The notes beneath the pieces are model-generated. The model saw only the letters and a program-made list of their open reading frames with translations. It was not told where the DNA came from and ran no database searches. DNA of 64,000 nucleotides from Strigamia acuminata (Eukaryota > Arthropoda > Chilopoda > Geophilomorpha > Linotaeniidae): NCBI GenBank assembly GCA_949358305.1, contig OX442321.1, positions 4,613,605 to 4,677,604 of the forward strand, read 5' to 3'. A program made the translations under genes and the position numbers. Position 1 is the stretch's first letter, and the number at the start of each line of letters is the position of its first letter. Shown piece after piece: positions 41,323 to 52,150 of the stretch.

Positions 41323-41541
41323 ATGAGATGCTCTATCTGTTCAAATTGCGGGAGTGAGGTTCATCCGTTGCGCCCGACTTTTCGTGCTGTGCCTGCCGGT
41401 GACGTGGAGATTTGCGCCGCAAACTATCGCGTGCAACGTGTCATGCCCGAATACCGACAGGTCGAAGCGGAAAGGAGGGTGCAAGGAGAGGAACAAAAAG
41501 CCAAAGAAAACCGCCAGGCTGAGACGCTTCATGATGGGTGA
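41323..41541 (+). other. 72-codon ORF with CxxCxxC motif, function unknown
   Basis: From ATG at 41323: MRCSICSNCGSEVHPLRPTF, then a charged helical tail (YRQVEAERRVQGEEQKAKEN). The closely spaced Cys resemble half of a zinc-binding module. It lies just before the first copy of the decayed repeated module. The family is not recognised and it may be part of a longer, broken gene. Confidence 0.25.
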
Positions 41542-41569
41542 TTGCGCGAGATGCTTCAAAGTATCGCAC

Positions 41570-42060
41570 TTTCTTGTGATCAGACAGGTTGGGGCATCAC
41601 CCTGGCCGTCACTTTGGAACTCCTACCTGGGTTGCTGCCAGCCGCTGATGTAGTTTGCAATTTTGCAGATTGAGTTGGAACATGCTTTCCATTTGGGAGA
41701 TTAATGCAAGCTCAGCGTTAGCTGTTTAGATTCTTAGCCGATGCTGATTTGCGCATCCCGGGCAGGAGGGCTGAACCACTCTTGAATCTACTTTTCCGTC
41801 GGTATGGAAAATTGTTTCTGGACCATAGTGGGACTGAAATGAATCGTCATGGTCCTATGAATTTTCGAGATGTGCGGTGAAGTATACCAGGGTATTCCCG
41901 AGTTCCAGCTCCCCGGAGGTTTTTGGGAAAACAAATACCATTTTAAGGAGTTGAACAGACAACTTGCATCTTTCAAACTTTTGTCAAATGCAAGCGAGAA
42001 TTTTAGCGCGGAATTTGGTATTCCGGGTCGCGTGAAGTATTGTTGTATTGGATTATTCTA
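41570..42060 (+). pseudogene. decayed coding module, copy 1 (inside the LTR element)
   Basis: In shifting frames it encodes GWGITLAVTLELLPGLLPAA, then DVVCNFAD, then LADADLRIPG and RAEPLLNLLFRRYGKLFLDH, then GEVYQGIPEFQLPGGFWENK. The copy at 45510-45880 has the matching peptides (TFELLPRLM, AVVCNF, EPLLSLLYRRYGELFLDH). Conservation at the protein level across frames shows it derives from a real gene. The gene is not recognised. Confidence 0.45.
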
Positions 42061-45000
42061 GTATTTCCATTTGAATTTCGAATGACCCAATAGTGTGGAA
42101 ATTTGCGTGCACAATTGTAGTATAAATAAGGGCATGTTATGTCATTTTCTTTCCTTTTAAATTAATGGAATTCGAAGAAGGTGATTGAATTAATTTCCCA
42201 TTGCCATTGCAAAAGCATTAATTTATTTCCCCTGTTCACTGATGTAGGAATAATATCCAAATATAGTTTTAGACTTGCAAACAAATTAAATTTTCGAGAT
42301 CCTTTAAATTAGTCAACCCTAATATTATTATTAGTGGATCACAACTCTAAAATTTCACTTTAAATATTTTCATTATTCTTTTTTACTATTCTGTTTTTCT
42401 TTCTTTCATATTTTATTTTTCATTTTTTCAATATCATTTACTAACTTACAAAAAAAAAAAAAAAAAAAAAAAAACAAAAAAAAAAAAATGGAAAATAGTG
42501 CTATCCACCAGTGCTATCCACCTATATTTTTGTTTAGTATTTTTGTTTTAAATTATCTTTATTGTTTTTATTATTAATTTATTATTTCACGTTTATTTTC
42601 CAAATATTTATTTATTATCATTCATTCATAACTTAAATAGTTTGTGAGCATTGTTATAGACCGGCAAACCAACTGAGATCTGTTGTGTCATGTGTGACAC
42701 TTGTGGAACTTTTGTGTATGCAAGCAGTGCTGTGTGCCTTTGGATCTCGATGTTAAGCGACAGCAGTACGAGCGTGCGAGCATCTTTTCCTGTTTAAAGC
42801 GCAATTTAAATCGCGCACACTATCTGGGTTGGAGCAACACCATATTGAGGCACAGCTACTTCACCTTGAAGGAAAACAGGTCTGAACATTCCAGATACCA
42901 CCACCATTTTGAGTGTGTTAAGTTGATGCCTCATCTGAGCCGGACCAATGGTAACCACAACTCTGCCTATAACAGTTTACATTACAGCTTGAACAGCAAG
43001 GCTAAGCATGTATGCGCAAACACCATCATGTTCATATGTGATCAAGTCCACAGTGAGTTCACCAATCTAGTTTGCTGAGCCATCTGCTACGGCATTGACC
43101 ACGGTGATACAAGGGCGAATATGACTTCTCTGCGTACTCACGGGGACTGACTACTCGTATTCCTGAATCTGAGTTACATCCAAACACAGTTTAGCAGATA
43201 ACCACATCTACAGCAACCCGCACCTTTATATGTTGCCCTTGTCTAGATGGTTTTGTGTCCAGTGGGCGTTTATCATCAGGCAGTAACTGTGGAAGCACAT
43301 TTCAAGAGCAAATTGCAACATTGCAAGGCGATTAAGGCGGATGAGAATACCACCGAAGAATCACGACGACAACTGGACCCGGCGGCGTCAGCCGAGTGTT
43401 GGAGTGTCAACAGACTTTCGTTGCTCGACAATATGGCGGTTTATGCGCCGGTTCAGTGTTGTGGATTGTTACAATTGGGCAAATATTTCTTTAATAACCT
43501 AAAAGCTTTTAGGTGTATTTCTATGTGTTTGTGTTGTGATTTGCGCAAAACTCCGCAACGATAATCCAACGTCGTGGACTTTAATTTATTTTTTCTATGT
43601 TATCAAAATAACCAAATCATTCCTACTTTTGTTTTGAACTATTTCCTTTGCCCATTGTTTCATCATCTTAACTAATTTCCATTGATTCTAACGTGAATTC
43701 TACTGTTGCCTATGTCTGTTCCAACATCAGTGTCAGTAATTTTGTGTCTTCTACCACCCGATGCCCGACTGGACCTATTTATTTGGACATCGTCAATCAA
43801 AGGGCCAATGCTGAAGACCAACAGTTGGAAACTGCAATGAATTTGGGCCCCGGCCAATGGTGTTTTGCCAGCGTCGACGCTACAGCAGTCGACAAGCCAT
43901 ACTGAGTATTTTGTTTAAAATATTTATGACATTTTTATGTCAAAACAAAAGAAAACAAACAAACAAACAAAACAAAAAAAAAAAAAAAAAAAACCGAATG
44001 TAGTGCACTATGCGCAGTTTTCATTCGAGTTAACAAAAAAATTATTTTCATTTTATGTTTTATGTTTATTTATGTTTTTATGTTTTTATGTTTTGTGTTT
44101 ATTTATGTTTTTATGTTTTATGTTTGTATGCGCGAGTTAAACTGACTGAGTCTTAACATCTAGTGTTCGATATGCTCCAGAAATGGCATGTCTAGTAACT
44201 ACTAATTAATAATTAATGGTTTATGACAACTTTTGCACATCTTAGTTTAAAATCATTTTATGTGTTCTTAGTTTTTATTACAAGATAATTATTTTCATAT
44301 GCATTCAATTTATGTGTCGACTCTTACAGTTAAACAGTCTTTGAGTTTTTACATCTTCTTGCTAGAGGTTATTCTTCTGTATTAAATTATAGAAGTTTAA
44401 TCTTGATATTGACCTGTCTATGACTGTCTCTTCACATATGCGCTCTTGATAACACCTATTAACTCATTGAAGTTTCTCGAAGCGTTCGCGCTGGGAAATG
44501 TGTGATTGTTCTTTGAACTACATATTGTATATGTTGTGTACGTGTTGTTTGTGTCTCGTTCATCATGAGTGGCAAGTGTTATTTGTGGTTGAGCAAATAG
44601 GTACATTCAAACCAAAACCAATATTGCCGACAGCAATCAAGTGATCCAACTAGGCATGCACACGCAAGCAGTTTCCAAATGCCGCCTTTGTTTGTAACCG
44701 GACCAAGGACACCGCCAATGAACAGTATCTTTCACGACCATCTGTGACTTAAAATTGAAAGTGCAAAGTACACAACCATGCACCTCCTCTGTCATAAGTT
44801 TGGAAGTTGGTAATATCGAGGAAAACAACTCTGGATGTCAGTCTCAACTTCTAACTTCGAGTTGGTCCTCCAACCGATTATTTGTGTATCAAAACCAGTG
44901 CCAGATCTTAGATATATTCCTGGAAGGACAACGCTAGGAACAATGGTTGCGCAATTAAATGTGCAGCAGATCGAGGCCGAGACTATTTATAAGCCAGTCC

Positions 45001-45500
45001 ACCCGTTGGCTAAGGCAATCAGTAACGACCGAAAGACCATCGTCAATTCCACAAATGACGGCGCCGTAGAGGGATTGATTGGCCCCATCATAGACGACAA
45101 AAACGAGTGTGATCTCCAATGATCATCGCGCGCTCTCAACGGCTTCAATACCAATTGGACTGGTACTAAGTGTAATTAATAACTTGAATTCATCTATAGG
45201 TTCCATGAGTAGTTGAGACACCACTGTGTTTTAACAACCCTACAGTGAACTTTCCGAAATCGACACCTGGACCTATCACCTACGCGCAAATCCCATTGTG
45301 CAGTATTCCAACAACTTGTAGGGTTTCCACCACAGCAACAACAGTGTAACCATTTTCCAATACTCTATGGACTGCCAGGAGATAGTCTTCGTAATCAGAA
45401 TTCGGAATCTGAATGTTGGCGCTGGAAGCTCGAATCAAGTTTAAAAACTATTGATGAATTTATGGTGTGCCATATTATGAATATTTGCACCAGCTGTCAG
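42061..45500 (+). other. interior of the LTR element, no intact gene
   Basis: Contains A-rich tracts (42449-42488, 43970-43993), ATGTTT/TTTATG repeats, and unrelated-looking frames of 60-125 codons (for example 42701-43078, 43247-43564, 44835-45122). Some show Cys/His clusters but none is recognisable. It probably holds further parts of the duplicated decayed module. Confidence 0.4.
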
Positions 45501-45509
45501 ATTATTACA

Positions 45510-45883
45510 AGGACAACCAGGTTGGGACAACGCGCCTCCGACCATCACGTTTGAGCTATTGCCAAGGTTAATGGCGCCTGCTGCGGTGGTTTGTAATTTC
45601 ACCAACGGCGGAGGTAAGTGCCTTCAATTTGGTATGTCTGCGCCAGTTATTCCGATCACTGGCCATTGCCAATTTGCGCATGACGCATGCCGAAACAGAA
45701 CCCCTTCTGAGTCTTCTCTACCGACGCTATGGAGAACTCTTCCTCGACCACTGTCGCAGCAGAGTCAACCGACAAGACGCAGTGACGTGTCGTGATGCGC
45801 AACGAGTAGTTGTCGAACTGGTCTTTAACATGCCAAAATACTTTCGTATTTCCCGACACCATCAAACCTTGGAGTTTGAATAA
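45510..45883 (+). pseudogene. decayed coding module, copy 2 (inside the LTR element)
   Basis: Frame 45559-45795 begins with the PRLMAPAAVVCNFTNGG part. The overlapping frame 45629-45883 carries LAIANLRMTH, EPLLSLLYRRYGELFLDH and ends VVVELVFNMPKYFRISRH. It is homologous to copy 1, about 3.9 kb upstream. One frame shift separates its two halves. Confidence 0.45.
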
Positions 45884-47532
45884 AATCTCTACCTGAATGT
45901 GACTTTGCGCCGGACCGATTAGTTTTCTGCTTCAGTAAAGGTAATCCTGTTAGACACTGTACCCTGTCGAACATCTCCGCACACCCGCCGAGTTTGGGCC
46001 CGTCTGACAGTGTTTCTAATATTTAAGTGAGAATTTGCTGTGTTCGCGTAAAAAATTTATCATCCTTCATCTTTCTAAACATGTCACCGGATAGTGGATC
46101 TCCGGTAACCCCTTCAATGCACACTGTGCCCTGGTAAAATATCTCCACGAAAGTGTTGAGTTAGGGCTGTGTTGTATTTCAAATTTTAAGGGTATCCACA
46201 ACAACTTTCATTATCACCTTTATGTTAAACTTTCATGTAATTACTCCACAAACTGTGCAGATTCATCTTTAATGTTCCATGTTTGATGCGCAAATTTATT
46301 TCATCACAAGTGATAAGGACTCATAAGTGAAGTGATTATTATTATTATTTTCCTTTATTTCTTAAGTTTTAGTGCTTCGAAACCGAACGGTTAGTCAGAC
46401 ATTTAAATTTTTAAGTGTTTTAAGTGCTAGTGTTATTTTTATTTAATGTTTATTTCTCATTCATTTAATTATTTTTTAGTTATGATATTTTCAAATTATT
46501 CATTCCAAAGCGCAACTCAATTATTATTTTGGTTTTTAGATAAATATCCTGAAGAATAGGATTCTTTTTAAGTTTAACGTTAAAATTTCTTGGTTGGTTA
46601 AATTGAGTTGATTAGAATGAATATTTCTTTCAAAGTGCAATTATCTATGTGTTCAATCAATCGCTGTGATATGTTAATTTTTGATAATTTCTTTTAAATT
46701 GATGTTGCCATAATTAAGGTTACTTTCCGTGGCAGTACGAGTAGTATTGTGTACGCGGGTACTCATTATTTGTGATAATCTTCATCTTTAATTTAATTAT
46801 TCCTTAATTCCAAATTTAAAATTCATCTAATCATTTTGAACAGTTTCCATGCGTGAAGTTTGCGCATTGTGTTTCCAATCCTTATTATTTTTATTATTTC
46901 CTGCAAAAGAAAAATTAATCTACCTATAGTTTGTTCATGTTTCATAACTTTACCTTATTTTGTTTTTGCGCGCAAATGTGTGCATTTATCCAAATTCCCG
47001 GTACCCAATCCGTAATAGATCCTGTTTCCCACTGATAATTCTCATGTGTGAATACTTTATTTGTTTTAGTTATTTTTAATGTGCAAACTTATTGCTTCAT
47101 TGATGGAAATATTTATTTCATAAAACTACAGAATGGAAAAATGCATAACTTCGTGTCCGTCCTATGTGTCGTCGGTCCCCGTATAAAGATAAGTATTGGC
47201 CCTCCGTGTCCAACCCATGTGTATGTCCTGTAATGGAGATGAGCCTCTTATTGCGAATTTTATATTAGTTTATTTTGAAATTGTCATTCTGATTTTTGAT
47301 TTTGTTTCATTTATTTTATAAGTTGATCTTGAACATTTAATTTAGTTTTGTTTATGTTTTGACAAAGTTGTTAAGTCTTTGCGCAACGCGCAGTATTTTA
47401 TTTCATTTGTTTTTGATTGCTTATTTAATTTTGAAAAATTGTATTGTCTTTGCGCATTGCGCATTATTGTTTTTGAATTCTCAACCTCTTATCCTTTTAT
47501 TCACTTCGATAAACCTCGAATAATAAAAGTCT
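45884..47532 (+). other. AT-rich 3' interior of the LTR element
   Basis: No supported gene. A short direct repeat, CTTTGCGCAACGCGCAGTATT and CTTTGCGCATTGCGCATTATT, lies at about 47376-47470. Confidence 0.5.
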
Positions 47533-47545
47533 AAGGGGGGGAGGA
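47533..47545 (+). promoter_or_regulatory. polypurine tract
   Basis: AAGGGGGGGAGGA directly abuts the 3' LTR, as in gypsy-type elements. Confidence 0.8.
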
Positions 47546-48216
47546 TGTCACGGGCAGGTTACCCACCCTTCTTTTTTGTTTATTTCCCACTTGGTTTGAT
47601 CCATCTTTAGTTTTATTATTTATCCCACTTTATCTTCTCATCTAAAACCGATGATTCACCTTCTTAAATGTATGCGCCGATTCACGTCGCGCATTTCATT
47701 ATTTATAACAATCAGACTTAGTTTATACCTTTCACCCCCTCACCCACTTACCTAGACCCGATCATATGACTCAAGTTTACCTCGTCACTGTTTTCCATCT
47801 AACAATCACTTCTCATGCTTTTCTCGACAGAGACACATCTCTAGAGAGAGCTGGGAATGTCACTATTATTTAAACATCGCGTCTTCAACAGCGCACCTCC
47901 ATTTTAACCGTAATAGCGCCGCTTTTTGCCCACCTTTTAATTCGCATGCCTGTGACATTTCTCGCCCACCTGCTTGATAATTTCTCAGTGCATACTCATT
48001 CTTTTTTAAATGTAAAGACCCACAAAGTGAGATTGAGCCCGTCGAATACAAATAATGGTGTTACAGCGAGTTTAGGTTTACTTCCCGCCCGATGTCCATA
48101 TCTGACGGCGGCACCAAACGAGTAAATCTACGAACGAGCCCACTGGTTTGCGCTACATTTCCCATGCGCGCAAATTCAGATCAAATCAACCAATACATCT
48201 GGGTTGATTCGTAACA
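47546..48216 (+). repeat. 3' LTR of the non-autonomous element
   Basis: 671 bp, apparently identical to the 5' LTR; followed by the GACT target duplication and then host array DNA (48217-about 48322). Confidence 0.9.
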
Positions 48217-48322
48217 GACTTTCCTGAATTTTTGATTAAAATAAAAAATGTAAAAACTTTCACTTCTTGGAAAAGAACTCACCCATGAACCTCTCGTGCT
48301 GGTCCCCAATTAAGTCGCACAA

Positions 48323-48886
48323 TGTCGGTTTGAAATGCAATAAGGTATTGCGGATAATGAGTTCCCTGAATAACAATAATGACTTCAAATTGTAATGTAG
48401 ATTTTGAGAAATAAAAAAGTCAACTTGTTGGTTCAAAACTTCTTCAAGACTGGTTTTATTCTTTCTTTCAAACAACGGCAATTAAATATACAAAAAGGAA
48501 ATGACTAATATTTCTGTGCTACAAGTAAAGCACACAGAGAAAAGATGACGCGCTCCAAAAGGGGAGCGCAAGATAATTAGTTACACATTTAAAAGTAGGT
48601 GAATTCTTGGAATGGAAAAGATAAGTGGTTTAAGGTGAAAAAACAACTATTTTTAACTAAACAAATATAATTTCAAAAGGGTTCAAATAAAACACAATAA
48701 AATAATAGTTTGTCAAAATCAAACTAACATCACATCAATTCAAATCATTAATGAGCAATTAAAATCAGCAATATATCAAAATTCTCACATTATTATAAAA
48801 ACAATTAAAATTCAATAATCAACATGAAAAACAAATAAACAGTGGCAATAATAATCAAAACGCGTAAAAACGTGTCGGTTTTCACA
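48323..48886 (-). repeat. 3' LTR of the second BEL/Pao element
   Basis: From TGTGAAAACCGACACG (minus strand, 48886) to the host junction near 48323. As in the first BEL element, the pol stop codon (TGA) is formed by LTR bases 3-5. Not related in sequence to the LTR at 16837. Confidence 0.6.
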
Positions 48887-51095
48887 CTGCCGGCGGCACA
48901 GGACCGGGGTGAATCTCCATTTTTATCAAACGTTGAATAGGTCGCCTAAATTTATTACCATTAGGCATTAAAAGTTTGCATGAACGTGCCACACCATCCT
49001 TACTGGGGTGTATGCTGACGACGCGTGCCATTTTCCAATTGATTCTAGATTTTAGTAAATCTTCCACCAACACTACATCTCCCATTTGCAGTTGACAAGT
49101 ATTTGGTTTTCCCACTTGTCTCTTTAAGTCGACCAAATACTCACGAGACCATCGTCGCCAAAAGTCCATCAAGATGCTTTGACGTCTCTTCCATTGGTGG
49201 ATAAATGACTGCTGAGTCGGTTCGTTCGAGGCAGCGTCTTCAGCAGATGGCAAACTTGTTAGGTTAGTCCCCGTCAAAAAATGGGCCGGTGTGAGCGCTT
49301 CGGGTTCGTTTGGCGCGTCATAGATGTAAGTGATAGGTCTTTTGTTGATGATAGCTTCTACCTGAGTGAGTAAAGTTTCCAATTGAAAGAAGTTGAGAGA
49401 GGCTGATCCTATCGTTTTTTTTAAACAAGATTTGACAGTTTGAATCATCCTCTCCCAAAATCCCCCCCACCAAGGAGCATTCTCAACAATAAATTTCCAC
49501 TCAATTCCCTTTTGAGTTAGGAAATTACGCACGGAGTCGTCTTTCGTATTTCGCAGCAGAGCGTTCAGTTCACGGTTTGTACGATGGAACGTCGTCCCGT
49601 TGTCACTGTAGATGGTCCTAGGCATCCCTCGTCGGCTGATGAAGCGTTCTAGCACGCCTACGAAGTCTGAAGTGGTCAGTGACGGGATCAGTTCTAGGTG
49701 CACTGCTCGAATATTGGCGCAGGTGAAGAGAGCGATGTATGCCTTCGTCTTCCTTCCTCGTACGATGATTGGGCCTGCAAAATCGACTCCGGTAATGGCG
49801 AATGGACTGCACTGTGACACTCGATCAAAAGGTAGTTGTCCGGGCACTTCTCTCATCAATCGTCCATTTATTCTCTTGCAAGTCACACACTTATTTAGGA
49901 TTGTTTTCAAGGTTCTCCTCGCGGCTGGCGTCCAGTAATTCTGACGGAAGTATGCCAGGGTGGCTGTCAAACCGCAATGGAAAACCTGAGAATGTGAAAA
50001 CGATAAAATTAATTTGGTGAGTGCGTGATCGGACGGGAGAAGCACGGGGGAGTTTGCAGTGATGGCGTCTTTAGAGTTCCTGAGTCGAGTGTCCAATTTG
50101 AGCACGCCAGAAACGTCTAGATAAACGTTTAAGTTTTGCAGTTTCGAGTCGGTCAACGGCCTTTCGTTTTGTAGTCGTGTCATCTCGATCCCGTAACATT
50201 CTCTTTGTGCAGCTCGGATCAGCGTCGTCTCGGCCTGTTTGAGTTCGACGACGGTCAATGGTCCTCGAATCTTATTTGAGACGTCGACAGTTCGTGTATT
50301 GGCGGCGAATCTCAGCATCCAAGCCGTGACCCGTCGTAATCGACTGAACGAGCTAAATTTGGAGAAAATAAATTCAGTATTAATGACTTGGAGGGATTCG
50401 ATGTGAGTTTCGATGTCGTCCTCGTCCGACTCGTCTGCAATTTCCACATTCGAATTCGGCCAATCGTCACGAGGGCCTCGCATCCAATCTGGTCCGTTCC
50501 ACCACAGCTGGTCGGTCATCAATTCGTCGACCATCAGGCCACGTGTCAAGCGGTCAGCAGGATTGTCGATGCCCGGTACGTGACGCCAATTGTCGATTTT
50601 TGACTTTTCTCGAATCTCCAGCACTCTGTTCTGTATAAATGTTGGCGGCCTTTTAGCTGTGTTGCGGATCCAATGTATGCATATTTGGGAGTCGGTCCAG
50701 TAATGGATTTCACGGCATCTTGTCACCTCTTTAATTTGGTCGGCCATGCGGACTGCCACCAAAGCTCCCATTAGTTCCAATTTTGGCAATGTTAATGGCT
50801 TGACTGGTGCCACCCTACATTTAGAAAAAATAAAAAAGGAATTGATTAAGTCTTCCGTGGTGTCTTGAATGTAGGCGACAGCACCGTACGCCTTGGGGCT
50901 TGCATCGGAAAAAATATGGATCTCGCAATTCATTTCATTTTTCACTCCCAGCCATCTTGGAATTTGGAATTCACTCAATTTTGGAATTTGTTCTGCCCAT
51001 TTAAGCCAGTTGAGTCTAAGAGCATCATCCAATTTTTCATCCCATTCCAATTTTCTCAGCCAAAGTGATTGGAAAAAGATTCTTGCAGTGACGGT
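48882..51095 (-). CDS. BEL/Pao Pol, C-terminal 737 residues (RNase H and integrase)
   Basis: The frame is open from the gypsy junction at 51095 to TGA at 48882; the seemingly upstream four codons belong to the gypsy LTR. It starts in the connection after RT (TVTARIFFQSLW, equivalent to SITGKMIFQSLW in the first element). Domains: RNase H (IFSDASPKAYGAVAY; LPKLELMGALV), the integrase zinc finger (HCGL...; CVTCKRINGRLM), and the DDE core with GVDFAGPI, YSDNGTTF and WWGGFWERM. No stops or frameshifts, so the element was intact until the gypsy element jumped in. Clearly a different family from the one at 16837 (moderate identity). Confidence 0.88.
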   Translation of the reverse strand, partial: TVTARIFFQSLWLRKLEWDEKLDDALRLNWLKWAEQIPKLSEFQIPRWLGVKNEMNCEIHIFSDASPKAYGAVAYIQDTTEDLINSFFIFSKCRVAPVKPLTLPKLELMGALVAVRMADQIKEVTRCREIHYWTDSQICIHWIRNTAKRPPTFIQNRVLEIREKSKIDNWRHVPGIDNPADRLTRGLMVDELMTDQLWWNGPDWMRGPRDDWPNSNVEIADESDEDDIETHIESLQVINTEFIFSKFSSFSRLRRVTAWMLRFAANTRTVDVSNKIRGPLTVVELKQAETTLIRAAQRECYGIEMTRLQNERPLTDSKLQNLNVYLDVSGVLKLDTRLRNSKDAITANSPVLLPSDHALTKLILSFSHSQVFHCGLTATLAYFRQNYWTPAARRTLKTILNKCVTCKRINGRLMREVPGQLPFDRVSQCSPFAITGVDFAGPIIVRGRKTKAYIALFTCANIRAVHLELIPSLTTSDFVGVLERFISRRGMPRTIYSDNGTTFHRTNRELNALLRNTKDDSVRNFLTQKGIEWKFIVENAPWWGGFWERMIQTVKSCLKKTIGSASLNFFQLETLLTQVEAIINKRPITYIYDAPNEPEALTPAHFLTGTNLTSLPSAEDAASNEPTQQSFIHQWKRRQSILMDFWRRWSREYLVDLKRQVGKPNTCQLQMGDVVLVEDLLKSRINWKMARVVSIHPSKDGVARSCKLLMPNGNKFRRPIQRLIKMEIHPGPVPPAV

Positions 51096-52114
51096 TGTCG
51101 CGCTCAACTCTAACCGTCGCTAACTCGTGGGTTGATTACTTAATTCGACTAACTCACTACCGCTTTGCTCAAGCGGTTTACCCAAAGAAATGATTACACA
51201 GATATAAAAGGTAAAATATAATATAGATTTATTCTGTGGGACGATGTACAGATATATCTTATATATATATATATATAAAAGGTAGGTAAAAGGTAAATCG
51301 GAATGGGTGAAGGGAAATGGAAAGGTAAAGGTATGATGAAAGCTGGCTGGAATCGGCGAGGTCGTCTGTTGTCTCGGTCGTGTCCAAGATGGCGTCCTCG
51401 TTGTGGCAACGTGGTGTCGTCTTGGGCCGGCGTGGCAATATGGCGTCCTCGGCTCGTCTCTGGCTGGTCCTTCGGGCTCACGCTGGTCGGGCGCGAGTGA
51501 ATGCTTAGTTAAAAGGCTTACTTCGGGCTGTTGTCTAGGTTTTTGTGTGGTGTCCGGCGATCACACAGCGGCGGACTCTTCTGGCTCCCGGCGGTCACAC
51601 AGCGGCGGGAACGCTCGTCGTGGTTTTACTGCAGTTTAGGCTTGTGCGACCGTTTGTCTGCACAACTCGCTAAACTGGAGTGGTTTTTACTATTTCTAGC
51701 TGGTGTGCTAAAATAGTGTGGTAATCTTATCTCGCAGGTTACTCTGCGGAGTTTGACACTGACCAAACGTACTCACGGTAAATTGTCCTTTGTCCTTGGT
51801 CAATCCCAGTATATTTACTTGGGCCTGATCTTGTAGGACGACGGGTTTACGTGTGTTTCTCGTTTGATGGTTGTGTTGGTTCTGCCCGCTCAGTGCAAGG
51901 CACATTCCTTTGCACAAAGCGGGGTTGACAGGTGACCGGAATCACCCAATGGTGGGGTGGACGAGCCATCCCCACTCCCTCAGGGCAGACGCCTGTCCAT
52001 TGACTAGATGTCAATGCACTGAGGGAAGGGAGACGCGCTTGCGGCTCCCCTTACACCCGAAACGAGGTCACGAGAGAAACTCTTCGTTGACCCCGGTCCA
52101 GTCGGGTCACAACA
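51096..52114 (-). repeat. 3' LTR of the gypsy element
   Basis: 1019 bp. Minus-strand start TGTTGTGACCCGACTGG, end GAGCGCGACA. It includes a (TA)n run at 51259-51276. Confidence 0.85.
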
Positions 52115-52126
52115 CTTCCCCCTCCG
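52115..52126 (-). promoter_or_regulatory. polypurine tract of the gypsy element
   Basis: CGGAGGGGGAAG on the minus strand, directly before the 3' LTR and just after the ORF3 stop at 52151. Confidence 0.75.
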
Positions 52127-52150
52127 AGCTCAGACCGTGGGGCTGAGCGA

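Larger units (their letters stand above)
36404..48216 (+). mobile_element. 11.8-kb LTR retrotransposon, probably non-autonomous (gypsy-related)
   Basis: 671-bp LTRs (36404-37074 and 47546-48216; TGTCACGGGC...TTCGTAACA) appear identical. The target duplication is GACT (36400-36403 and 48217-48220), and the host DNA outside rejoins a sequence also found at about 25190. It has a primer site (37079) and a polypurine tract (47533-47545). The 10.5-kb interior lacks protease, reverse transcriptase and an integrase core; only gag-like frames and a broken gypsy-type integrase zinc-finger region remain. Identical LTRs with an already decayed interior imply copying in trans. Confidence 0.88.
48323..51095 (-). 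mobile_element. second BEL/Pao element, 3' part, interrupted by the gypsy element
   Basis: On the minus strand: the C-terminal half of a BEL pol and a 3' LTR of about 564 bp (48886 down to about 48323; starts TGTGAAAACC and probably ends CCGACA). The host boundary falls within the shared hexamer TGTCGG, so it is accurate only to a few bases. The element's upstream part must lie beyond the window, on the other side of the gypsy insertion at 51096. Confidence 0.8.
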
